Source: JACCZX01 sp963829995 (GTDB taxonomy: Bacteria > Pseudomonadota > Gammaproteobacteria > Burkholderiales > Burkholderiaceae_F). From it: a stretch of 64,000 bases of DNA. The stretch is from contig CAWHKW010000014.1 in NCBI GenBank assembly GCA_963829995.1, forward strand, positions 1 through 64,000, written 5' to 3'. The notes beneath the pieces were generated by a model that searched no databases, had not been told where the DNA came from, and saw only the letters and a program-made list of their open reading frames with translations. This document shows, one piece after another, positions 12,001-16,268 of the stretch (its first letter is position 1; each line of letters opens with the position of its first letter). Both the position numbers and the translations under genes were made by a program.

Positions 12001-14402
12001 GCGCCGAAGAGATGAAGTCGTTGTCGGCACCACCATCCAGGTACATCGTGCCGCCGCGGCCGAACAGGAAGTCGGAACCGATGCCGCCACTCAAACGCAC
12101 GGTTTGTTGCGCCTCGGCGACCGCATCGAAAATTTTCACGTCGTACAAAATGTCGTTACCCGCACCGCCAATGACTTCCGCTTCAGCGTGCGTAGACGCG
12201 TCGATCCAGTCGTTAGCGCCACCGCCGTCGGCGATCGAGCGGCCTGGCGTAGCGGGGGGCATGGAACCGTTACCCTGCAGGTACCACGCGCGATACACAT
12301 CGGAATGCGTACCGCGGATGTAAGTCGCGACCGGCGCAGGGGGCAGGGCCGGCGCTTGCAGCGTATAGCCCAGCACGGTACTGCCTTGAATGGCGACGAT
12401 GTTGGCAATGTTTTCCCGTCGCTCTTGCGAAAAAGAGACGCGGTGCGGGTGCCGCCGCCGTCATCGAGCACCGCCATGCGATACAAACCGCCTGTGCTTT
12501 CGTATAGGCCATCACGAATGCTCGTAAAGCCATCGAGCAGCGTGCCGTCGACAAACAGCGGCCCGGCGTTCTCAGAATCTGAGATCGTGTCGACATGGGA
12601 GTCTGTCGCTCGTACTTAGGTAGTAGTCGTCAACTACCAGCGCCGCCTTCGAGCCAATCCCGCCCCGGACCACCTTCCAGGCGGAGGTCAGAGCCGGCGC
12701 CACCGATCAGAAAATCGTTGCCATCGCCGCCCTCGAGGCGATCAGCGCCGCCTGCGCCTTCCAAATGGTCGTGGCCACCTAGGCCCTGTAACACGTCGTT
12801 GCCGTCGCCGCCATACAGTCCGTCGCCGATGACCCGTCCGCTCGCCGTGTTGTTATTGCCAATCAGCGTGCGACCCGCATCGTCGGCAAACATCACCGAT
12901 CTACCCAGGAGCACAGTGGGCGAAGCCGCAGTGATTAAGTCGACTCGTGTGCCGGAAGCGAAGTAGGTATACGTGGTGGCGATCCCCGATGTATCGCTGG
13001 GGCGCGACAGGAATCCATCGCTATGGTTTACCTGATTGCGATGGAGCATCTCACTGAGTAGCGCCGAACGATCCGCGTACCAGTTGTCGGTGAAAGTGAT
13101 TGCATTGCCGGCAGGGCGCGCCGCTGTGTCAGCGGTCCAATCGATATAAGCGGCACGATGCACGCCGATCCAAACAGCATTCAGCGTTTCCGCCGCACCT
13201 TCAACGCCGTCTTTGGGTTTCAACGCGAAGGGACTGAGCGTCCTGAGTGCAATGAATTCACCGAAATCGGTCTTGGCGGCACTGCCCACATTAGTTGTCG
13301 AGTCGAGCACCCTGAGTTGAATCTTGCCGACCAGATCTTGATATTGCGTGGTGCGCTGTAGTGCAAACAACGTAGAAAATAGGTCCTCGCGGTCACCGAT
13401 GCCCGTAGTCTCGGGGCGACCAAAAGTTGCTGCCAAACGATCAAGCACGTTTTCAAGGCTTGCGCTTTCCGAATTTGCACCGGCCTTAATTAGTGAGGTC
13501 AGGTCTGAATCCGTCAAGCTTGCATCGAGTGCAGTCAAGCTCGCTTGAATAGTCAATGAGTCGCTAATTAGCTCTGTGGCGTGGTTCGCCGGCGCAATTC
13601 CGTTTTCAATGACGGTGGGTAAGGCGATACCGGTAAATCCGTTCCAGCCTGCAATTAGCTCGACTCCACCTTCGCCATAAATACTGACTGTCTTCGGCGC
13701 GACTAAGGTTGTGTTGCCCCCAATTCCCGGCGAATTGAAAGTAACGATCTGGGCCAGGCGCGACCCAATTCCGCTGTAGCGCAAGATCAGATCGCCCAAG
13801 GCTTCCGCAACATGACCACCTAGAGACAGCCCAGTTAGGTAAAGTGGTCTTCCAGCATCCTGGGAGAGCTGTAATCCACTATCTGAGGGACCAGCCCAGC
13901 CACCGAGAGTCGCTGTGACGAACGTAGCGTTGAACTGAACAAGGACTGCCAGCTCAGCTTGCGTGTATGTGACTGCTAGGCCTTGAGGCGTAGTAACCTG
14001 CTTGAAGAATCGGTATGCATCGGCGATCTGTTGCTTGGCTTGGCTACCAACGGCTATTCCGGCAGCGCTGACTAGGTCGATGGGGTTTGAAATAGGCTCA
14101 AGCCCGCGAACAGAAAGAATGGCTGCACCGTCTGTCTCGCGACGAAAAATCGTAGCCGCTAGCCCGCTAGGGGTTAGCGACTGCCGCGCGAGGTAAGCAT
14201 AGGTTGGATAGCCGGGTACAGGTGCCGCACCCGTAAAAGCTCGCGCTTGTGTCAATGCAAACACGGTGCCCGACGACTCACCTTCCTTTGGACCGTTTAG
14301 CTGAGCCGCCATTGCTGCTCGATCGCTACGCGCGGCGTCATTGAACGCGATGTAGGACGCCTGCGCCAACCAGGCGAAGTCGCGATACAGTGATGCATTC
14401 AT
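15..14402 (-). CDS. giant RTX exoprotein, lipase-like head, reading frame broken about 18 times
   Basis: This is one gene spread over all three minus-strand frames, about 4,795 codons from ATG 14402 to TGA 17-15. From the N-terminus it holds a lipase-like alpha/beta-hydrolase region, then alternating blocks of glycine/aspartate nonapeptides (GGxGxDxLx, calcium-binding beta-rolls) and haemolysin-related segments with the motif F-x-D/N-G-T-V/I-W, then a long tandem-repeat body, and finally about 290 residues without nonapeptides where a type I secretion signal would lie. Frame changes are seen near 12640, 12620, 12412, 10952, 9943, 9175, 8790, 8625, 8240, 8010, 5635, 3930, 3775, 3690, 3440, 3347, 1557 and 240. 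RTX motifs resume at once in the next frame each time, with no stretch of decay between. It lies downstream of, and on the same strand as, an ABC exporter and membrane-fusion protein, so it is very likely their substrate. Because housekeeping genes here carry the same kind of indels, sequence error is favoured over true pseudogenisation. Confidence 0.85.
176..1522 (-). CDS. RTX exoprotein fragment: last repeats and C-terminal secretion region
   Basis: C-terminal piece of the giant RTX gene. Its first 160 or so residues are two repeat units with nonapeptides such as GGAGNDTLN and the spacer YVVDAAGDVITE. The following 290 residues have no nonapeptides and look like the unfolded tail of a type I substrate. 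The frame stops at 178-176 only because of an indel near 240. Reading on in the neighbouring frame gives a sensible C-terminus (VETPFIWEAVHSELKQQL at about residue -75) ending at TGA 17-15. RTX proteins carry an uncleaved secretion signal in roughly their last 60 residues, so the true signal is in the 15-203 stretch. Confidence 0.7.
   Translation of the reverse strand: MLTGNAAANTLTGGAGNDTLNGGAGADTLVGGLGDDTYVVDAAGDVITELAGEGTDSVQSSITYVLGATLENLTLTGTAAINGTGNTLNNVITGNSGANVLNGGAGNDTLTDSAGANVFIGGAGNDTLNVTSTGIDRIAMARGHGVDTFNSSGTAANDVLEVSNGIAKSAMGLIKTGNDLIIDLGASETITLKNWYATTTVRNVGTLKIIGDAAWVPGQAGTPTQVETLNMASLVSAFDAWRVANPTLTRWPLDSFGASSLAATSAMHLEVGDADQINPLRPMRTMAVDDGVAQMVALAPMPYSPDVSALQTVTQRNLKSFMGFWEQSKSELAASTSSSEPSAASDAVSDMIFGAPHALALAGGSAANFGDAADGWARTLPTARKSMPIDTLSTDMARIQPVARSAPWWESLDSVTELTSRFVGEVERRPRSKRRLYGRPCIANSSSS
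1266..4590 (-). repeat. tandem RTX repeat block A, 243- and 270-bp units
   Basis: A conserved anchor (ttgccggtgccgttgat on the plus strand, encoding N-G-T-G-N) recurs at 1266, 1536, 1805, 2075, 2345, 2588, 2831, 3074, 3317, 3579, 3846, 4088, 4331 and 4574. The spacings are 270, 269, 270, 270, 243, 243, 243, 243, 262, 267, 242, 243, 243. The two unit sizes differ by 27 bp, exactly one nonapeptide: 90-residue units carry one more GGxGxDxxx turn than 81-residue units. Each unit reads, in protein order, N-[GA]-TGNTL, nonapeptides, a YVVD-N-x-x-DVVTE segment, GTD-x-V-x-SS-V-T-Y-T-LGANVENL. Off-period spacings coincide with the frame breaks. Confidence 0.9.
1516..3366 (-). CDS. RTX exoprotein fragment: seven tandem 81/90-residue repeats
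   Basis: This 616-codon open segment of the RTX gene is almost pure repeat. Each unit ends in LGANVENLTLTGT and begins its beta-roll with GGAGNDTL or GGAGADTM nonapeptides. Within it the unit length switches from 81 residues (N-terminal side, higher coordinates) to 90 residues (C-terminal side), showing that the array grew by at least two homogenisation events. The annotated ATG is internal; upstream coding continues in other frames past 3366, and downstream coding resumes in the frame of 1522-176 after a one-base deletion near 1557 (unit length 269 instead of 270). Function is structural, a calcium-stabilised stalk or spacer. Confidence 0.75.
   Translation of the reverse strand: MSRTSTLPARAINATGNTSNNTLTGNAGANRLNGGGGTDTMIGGAGNDTYVVDVTTDIVTEAASAGTDTVESTITYTLGANVENLTLTGTAAINATGNTLANVLTGNSAANQLNGGAGADTMVGGAGNDIYVVDNVADVVTEAASAGTDRIDSSVTFTLGANVENLTLTGTAAINGTGNTLNNALTGNAGANRLDGGAGNDTMAGGLGDDVYVVDSATDVVTEAASAGTDRVESSVTYTLGANLENLVLTGTAAINGTGNTLVNALTGNAAANVLNGGAGADTMSGGLGDDIYVVDNVADVVTEAASAGTDRIDSSVTTTLGANVENLTLTGTTAINGTGNTLNNVITGNSGANVLSGGAGNDTISGGAGIDTMIGGTGNDIFVVDNIGDVTTELVGEGTDSVQSSITWTLASEVENLTLTGTTAINGTGNTLNNALTGNAAANTLTGGAGNDTLNGGAGIDTLIGGIGDDIYVVDVVGDIVTELAAEGTDTIQSAITWTLGTNVENLTLTGTAAVNGTGNTLNNVLTGNAAANTLSGGAGNDTLNGGAGIDTLIGGTGNDIFVVDNAGDVVTELVSEGTDTVQASISWTLGANLENLTLTGTSRSTAPATRSTTC
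3883..5175 (-). CDS. RTX exoprotein fragment: haemolysin-related segment and start of repeat block A
   Basis: 430 open codons. The in-frame coding actually begins upstream near 5630, without a start codon, through nonapeptides and an FGRGDGQDVIDN segment. The first 90 residues are a haemolysin-related module (TITVRNHF, then FSDGSFWDRL), followed by five consecutive nonapeptides (GGAGDDQLL, GGAGNDQLS and relatives) and then the first 81-residue units of block A. The frame is lost near 3930, where the unit is 242 rather than 243 bp. Between 3224 and 3931 four short overlapping pieces in alternating frames cover the most damaged stretch, where unit spacings are 262 and 267. Confidence 0.75.
   Translation of the reverse strand: MNFSGTGIYTTDVTLARGTGAQANDLLIAIVGSSDTITVRNHFLLTAGLRSDGLSRVTFSDGSFWDRLAIDVNTSGGALPNTPTQGNDTLVETPGNDFIDALGGDDVVLGGAGDDQLLGGAGNDQLSGDAGNDTLIGGLGSDTATGGPGNDTFVVDSASDVVNEAAAEGIDTVQSSVTWTLGANIENLMLTGSAAIDGIGNSLNNTLGGNSAADRLDGGAGADAMQGGTGDDTYVVDNASDVITEAAGAGTDVVEASVSYTLSANVENAVLTGTASINVTGNASNNTLTGNSGANRIDGGTGADAMTGGTGNDVYVVDNTGDVVSEAATGGTDTVESTVSYSLATNVENLTLTGTGAINASGNTLANTLTGNAAANLLNGGASADTMIGGAGNDIYVVDNAGDVVTEAASAGTDEWILRSPPHFPQTLKI
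5564..6362 (-). repeat. tandem RTX repeat block B, four anchors
   Basis: The same anchor as in block A recurs at 5564, 5806, 6076 and 6346, with spacings 242, 270 and 270. The 242 value is one base short of 243 and contains the frame break near 5635. Block B is separated from block A by about 1 kb of nonapeptides and a haemolysin-related module, so the repeats form two clusters within one protein. Confidence 0.8.
5601..8090 (-). CDS. RTX exoprotein fragment: largest intact piece, mixed modules
   Basis: The longest uninterrupted segment of the RTX gene, 829 codons. It alternates three haemolysin-related modules (each ending in a motif like FADGTIW or FSDGTVW) with nonapeptide runs such as GGDGNDFLL, GGAGDDSLE and GGSGADLLS, then enters repeat block B. 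The modules contain short runs resembling S/T-D-E/T-L-R/T-I that precede the DGTVW motif, as in haemolysin-type calcium-binding related domains. The start codon given is internal. Upstream coding continues in the frame of 8280-7798 (break near 8010), and downstream coding continues from about 5630 in the frame of 5175-3883. Confidence 0.75.
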   Translation of the reverse strand: MEELVATLLATATAPEAEPSCSVAGTAPILAAPGAFSQATISFKAGVLPSDVRVTAKAWGELTFAIIGTSDALMIPEGAKITGVSFANGTVLDVAEIERRVSTLGTAGADTLYAAPTGSTLDAGAGDDVLYGRAGADTLSGGDGNDFLLGGDGADSLRGGLGGDDLYGDAGDDILDGGADGLAGTGTIPWNNSNDNSRDYLVGGTGSDTYVFDRGYGWDVVGESPLDPTSISLTDNQRSQILLGSTIAPSDIEVTGTINISTGNDIELRIRNSTDRLTLQGALTYTQDYVVRFADGTIWTYTDVANKLAGQTEFFVPSTPGDDVRRGSAHSNYVYGGAGNDDLDGEAGDDVLYGGSGADLLSDSTGNDFLSGESGNDTYLFGHGYDQDLVVDFDHLTGQDTVAFLPGITPADLTLTRDDVHVIIGIKCSDDELRIRWYPDAHYRIERFTFSDGTVWTASDVEANVVRAVTRFGTADDDALVGTAAIDRLVGLGGADTLSGGAGDDSLEGSAGNDYLDGGAGRDDMCGCEGDDTFIVDNSSEILREHANEGTDHAISSVTFSLAANIENLTLTGTTAITGTGNGLDNVITGNGAANILNGGAGNDRLIGGAGVDTLQGGTGNDTYIINVAGDLIVEASNAGIDLVKSNVSYVLSAFVENLTLTGTTATNGTGNQENNILLGNSAINILTGAGGASRLDGGGGADTLFGGDDNDVYVVDNAGDVITETVSGGVDTVESSINYTLGVNVENILLTGSASINATGNTANNTLTGNSGANRLNGGAGADTMSGGAGNDIYVVDSTSDVVIEAASAGIDTVELGFTTRLVPTSKT
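7798..10009 (-). other. RTX exoprotein, densely frame-broken middle
   Basis: Open pieces 10009-9113, 9363-8578, 8908-8609, 8651-8112 and 8280-7798 follow each other in changing frames. Real RTX coding in order is: 10009 to about 9175 (nonapeptides and FADGTVWNADDL), 9175 to 8790 (ADGTIWDLGQV, then GGAGDDILN nonapeptides), 8790 to 8625 (FSNGTVWSS), 8625 to 8240 (FGGNDTIDS, then FSDGTIWNLV) and 8240 to 8010 (GGDGNDTLR). Six breaks in 2 kb make this the worst part after 3.3-3.9 kb. The rest of each listed open piece is out-of-frame read-through. Confidence 0.65.
9891..10904 (-). CDS. RTX exoprotein fragment: haemolysin-related modules with few nonapeptides
   Basis: 337 open codons of the RTX gene. 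Two haemolysin-related modules are visible (ending EYLELDDGTRI and LKFDDGTEVSL) with only one short nonapeptide run (SAGAGNDVIS, GGAGNDYIL) near the end, so this part is less calcium-binding than the rest. Upstream, the frame of 12376-10928 is lost near 10952, where a GGG run appears one G short: restoring it gives continuous DAGGSDTIRVGPGIFTTD. Downstream, the frame shifts near 9943. Confidence 0.7.
   Translation of the reverse strand: MSFVRVGSDLRIKVDRSETEGIIVKDALGASSDTASIEYLELDDGTRIAMSSIPLSNGQSGGTGVYELAGLNRDDVSFLRSGGSFVVEIKASQQQFRIPFSSPTDRIEFANGETLYLNSIQPEKVLFEGSSAANAISAVPPNEYAFVPALVIPGRGDDTIRDGHAPTYRFKAGDGNDRIVSFYPLGTGTFEFGPGITASQIAFSVVTITGDPHLRLDYAPGDSISIDIRAQSSLGATLKFDDGTEVSLAHLIRNAGIAATSITGTAGFDELIDGLGADTISAGAGNDVISLRFGDNTVDGGAGNDYILDGAGDDTLLFAVGMGAGSGADGIPSGWWY
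10928..12376 (-). CDS. RTX exoprotein fragment: linker domain followed by beta-roll
   Basis: 482 open codons of the RTX gene. The first 280 residues hold scattered nonapeptides (GGAGNDILY, GGADNDFIS) inside less repetitive sequence that I do not recognise. From about residue 300 a dense calcium-binding run follows (GGTGDDIIQ, GGAGKDIID, GGADNDRID, GGSGTDLLI and others), about 14 nonapeptides. Coding upstream continues in the frame of 12486 (break near 12412 at a GGGAAAA run) and joins the lipase-like piece through two more indels near 12620-12640. Confidence 0.7.
   Translation of the reverse strand: MLGYTLQAPALPPAPVATYIRGTHSDVYRAWYLQGNGSMPPATPGRSIADGGGANDWIDASTHAEAEVIGGAGNDILYDVKIFDAVAEAQQTVRLSGGIGSDFLFGRGGTMYLDGGADNDFISSARYDSAPQFQLYSRAGGGITQVLGYTPSALADMGSLLTLTPGTVNGSLGMYNPSFSRWEFYYTPFVNGTVAAGRNLLGDGITIPHSVYAQTSAGGHLQWLGPGPIAPTDVAPNDALEVVQYRATAPTGPFDAFSSADFEFIRSNGTITRGGISFTRYLGSGGVPLSEMVKDGNTSSSAIAFINGGTGDDIIQGGAGKDIIDGGADNDRIDGAGGEDFIEGGSGTDLLIGGRFNDVLSGGADADTLHGGGESDSLYGGAGDDVLMGDLYKEEFVNGVLTYPELEPSGSDYLDGGTGDDWLDGGGGDDVLWGDEGHDTLVGGQGNDTLVDDAATTDDIYVYRRGDGLDTISDAAVPTRFV
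12630..14402 (-). CDS. RTX exoprotein N-terminal fragment with lipase-like domain
   Basis: First 590 codons of the RTX gene, starting at ATG 14402 with a strong ribosome site (AAGGAG, 7 bases upstream). Residues about 1-340 resemble an alpha/beta-hydrolase of the lipase class: the nucleophile elbow GLSLGGH sits near residue 195, preceded by hydrophobic strand YLTGL, with TFNSPGIGG about 30 residues later as in class-3-like lipases and RTX lipases. The likely catalytic serine is in SLGG; the acid and histidine cannot be assigned with certainty, NHATEL near residue 275 being a candidate. Residues 500-590 carry the first nonapeptides (GGDGNDVLQ, GAGGADRLE). No Sec signal peptide is present, as expected for a type I substrate. 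Local GC is visibly lower than in the housekeeping genes (29 G+C of 60 in 13501-13560). The frame ends at 12630 through an indel. Confidence 0.75.
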   Translation of the reverse strand: MNASLYRDFAWLAQASYIAFNDAARSDRAAMAAQLNGPKEGESSGTVFALTQARAFTGAAPVPGYPTYAYLARQSLTPSGLAATIFRRETDGAAILSVRGLEPISNPIDLVSAAGIAVGSQAKQQIADAYRFFKQVTTPQGLAVTYTQAELAVLVQFNATFVTATLGGWAGPSDSGLQLSQDAGRPLYLTGLSLGGHVAEALGDLILRYSGIGSRLAQIVTFNSPGIGGNTTLVAPKTVSIYGEGGVELIAGWNGFTGIALPTVIENGIAPANHATELISDSLTIQASLTALDASLTDSDLTSLIKAGANSESASLENVLDRLAATFGRPETTGIGDREDLFSTLFALQRTTQYQDLVGKIQLRVLDSTTNVGSAAKTDFGEFIALRTLSPFALKPKDGVEGAAETLNAVWIGVHRAAYIDWTADTAARPAGNAITFTDNWYADRSALLSEMLHRNQVNHSDGFLSRPSDTSGIATTYTYFASGTRVDLITAASPTVLLGRSVMFADDAGRTLIGNNNTASGRVIGDGLYGGDGNDVLQGLGGHDHLEGAGGADRLEGGDGNDFLIGGAGSDLRLEGGPGRDWLEGGAGS

Positions 14403-14409
14403 GCGTTCA

Positions 14410-14415
14410 CTCCTT
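14410..14415 (-). promoter_or_regulatory. ribosome binding site of the RTX gene
   Basis: On the minus strand AAGGAG lies 7 bases before ATG 14402. It fixes the start of the RTX protein, since no further in-frame start with a comparable site lies upstream. Confidence 0.75.
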
Positions 14416-14508
14416 GAAGGGTCAAGCTAAATAAGCGTGGTGTTTGTGACGGTGCACCTTCATCACAGCATGCGTATGCACTCGGACCATGGATAAATCG
14501 CGCTAACT

Positions 14509-14832
14509 GTGTCACGACCAACAAAATCAACGGCATCTTCAGCAACCACCTTCTGTTCCCGCTTGCCCGCGGCTGTTTTCTGCGCCCTTGGGCTGTTGGT
14601 TGGCCTATTTGTGGTTGTGACGGTCATCGCTGGCGAATGTGCTATCAACTGTTCAACTGCCAAATGGTCGCTGCCCGCAGCGGCTTTTGCTGTTGCAGCG
14701 TTTTTTGCCGTGGTGCTATTGGTGCAGAACACGTACACCAAACCCGGGAAACTCTTGTCGGCATTGCTGGTTTCCTGGTCATCAGGTGGCCTCGCATACT
14801 TAACGGCATATGTGCTTAACAAGGTAGGCTGA
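14509..14832 (+). CDS. putative small membrane protein, opposite strand in the secretion operon
   Basis: 107 codons from GTG 14509 to TGA 14832. Three hydrophobic segments are visible at about residues 20-42 (ALGLLVGLFVVVTVIAG), 54-72 (AAFAVAAFFAVVLLV) and 82-103, separated by short polar loops with three cysteines. I do not recognise a family. It lies on the plus strand between the minus-strand fusion protein and RTX genes. No clear ribosome site precedes the GTG, so translation is uncertain. The antisense frame 14822-14463 is low in complexity and looks like its shadow. An accessory or self-protection role for the neighbouring exoprotein would be speculation from position alone. Confidence 0.4.
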   Translation: MSRPTKSTASSATTFCSRLPAAVFCALGLLVGLFVVVTVIAGECAINCSTAKWSLPAAAFAVAAFFAVVLLVQNTYTKPGKLLSALLVSWSSGGLAYLTAYVLNKVG

Positions 14833-14914
14833 CGCTATGCAATTGCTCTGCGCTGCGAATCGGCTCGAGTAAGACGCGTGGTTGGTGTCTGGCATACCTG
14901 TAAGCGACGACTAA

Positions 14915-16268
14915 TTAGCGCTCTCTTCCGGCCTGCGTTACCGTCGCTGTCACCGGGCTCAGCAAGTACTCCATCACCGTGCGCTCGCCTTGCCGAATCT
15001 CGGCGACCACCTGCATGCCAGGATTCAGCACAAACGGCTGGCCGCGCGCGGTTAGCTGTTGACTGTTGAGTGCAACGATTGCCTTGAAGCCGAGATCAAC
15101 CGGTGAAGATGCTTTTGCGTCCGCTGTGTTTGCCGATGACACATCCGCGGCGATCGTCTTTACCGTTCCTTCCAGCATTCCGTACTTCTGAAACGGATAC
15201 GCAGCGAGCTTGAGCTTCACCGGCTGTCCCGGTTCGACGAAGCCGATGTCGTCGTGGCCGATGCGTATCTCTGCGATCAGTGGCTCGTCTTTGGGCACGA
15301 TGGTTAGCAGCACAGTGCCAGGCGCTACGACAGCGCCGATCGTTGTGGTGGCGAGGTCTTTGACGATGCCACCTTGTGGCGCTTTCAATTCCAGCATCGC
15401 CTGTCGGTAGCTCTGCTTGGTTGCTTCCTGATCGAGCTTGGCCAACTGTGCTTGCGTCTCCACTCGCTCGTTCTGCAATTGACTGCGGTACTGGCTGGTC
15501 AGGTTGGCAATCTTCTTGTCTTGCCCGGACATTTGCGCTTTGAGGCTCGCGACAGCGCCTTCCTGGCTCTTCAGATCCTGTTGCAGGTTGATGGCTTCGC
15601 GCCGTTTGTCTTGCACGGCGAGCGGACTGAAGAAACCGTCCTTGACGAGCTTGTCGTAGGCGTCGGCTTGCTGCTGAACCAGCGGCGCGGTCGCGGTGAG
15701 TTTGTTCAACGTTTCGGTAGCGGCTCGAAGTTCAGCAGCGATACGGTCGCGTTGTGAGTTCTCTTGCGCCAGACTATCTAGATACGATTGGCGCCGTGCG
15801 CTGCCTTGTGCCTGCACCTGCAGAAACAGTGTTGGGTCTTCACCCTTGCCGAGCGCGAGTGTTTGATTTGCAAGTTCTGCATCGATGCGACGAAGCGTTA
15901 ATCGGCGCAGCTCAATATCACCGGCGACGCTTTTGCTGTCAGCGCCTGCCAGAGTGGGATCGAGCCGCACCAGCACTTGCCCGGCAGCAACCAAATCGCC
16001 GTCGCGGACCAATATTTCGCGCACGATGCCGCTTTCAGCTCGGCTGCACGATCTTTGAATAGGTACTGGGCACCAATCGGCCTTCGGCCACCGCGACGAT
16101 GTCGAGCCTGGCGACTAGCGCCCAGATCAGTGCGAAAGCAAACAACGCGCATACGGTCCACAGCACGATGCGCGGCGCACGCGATGGAGGCAGCCGCTCG
16201 ACGAAGGCGAGGGCGTTGCCCAGCCGGGAGATCGGCGACTCGGGCGCAGTATTAGCTTGAACTTGCAT
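14915..16268 (-). CDS. type I secretion membrane-fusion protein (HlyD family), one frameshift
   Basis: Periplasmic adaptor that links the ABC exporter to a TolC-like outer-membrane channel. The first 77 codons (ATG 16268) give a cytoplasmic tail, one transmembrane helix (VLWTVCALFAFALIWALVA, about residues 34-52) and the start of the lipoyl-like barrel (VAVAEGRLVP). The frame then breaks at about 16037: one extra base turns S-ESGIV into a TGA. Removing it joins to ESGIVREILVRDGDLVAAGQ and the rest, about 450 residues in all, the usual HlyD length. A long coiled-coil hairpin (about residues 110-290) and a C-terminal beta-barrel (LLTIVPKDEPLIAE) follow. It overlaps the ABC gene by 17 bases. No TolC gene is in the window. 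Confidence 0.88.

Noticed and set aside
75..13548. Many plus-strand open frames opposite the RTX gene
   Set aside because: They are rich in S, P, A and V (for example LPAPPVNVLAAALPV) and mirror the repeats exactly; they are antisense shadows of a low-complexity gene.
15..14402. Programmed ribosomal frameshifting as the cause of the RTX breaks
   Set aside because: About 18 breaks of both signs with no shared slippery site, and the same kind of break in unrelated housekeeping genes.
14463..14822. Minus-strand 119-codon frame between the fusion protein and RTX genes
   Set aside because: Low-complexity composition without domain features, exactly antisense to a more convincing membrane-protein frame.
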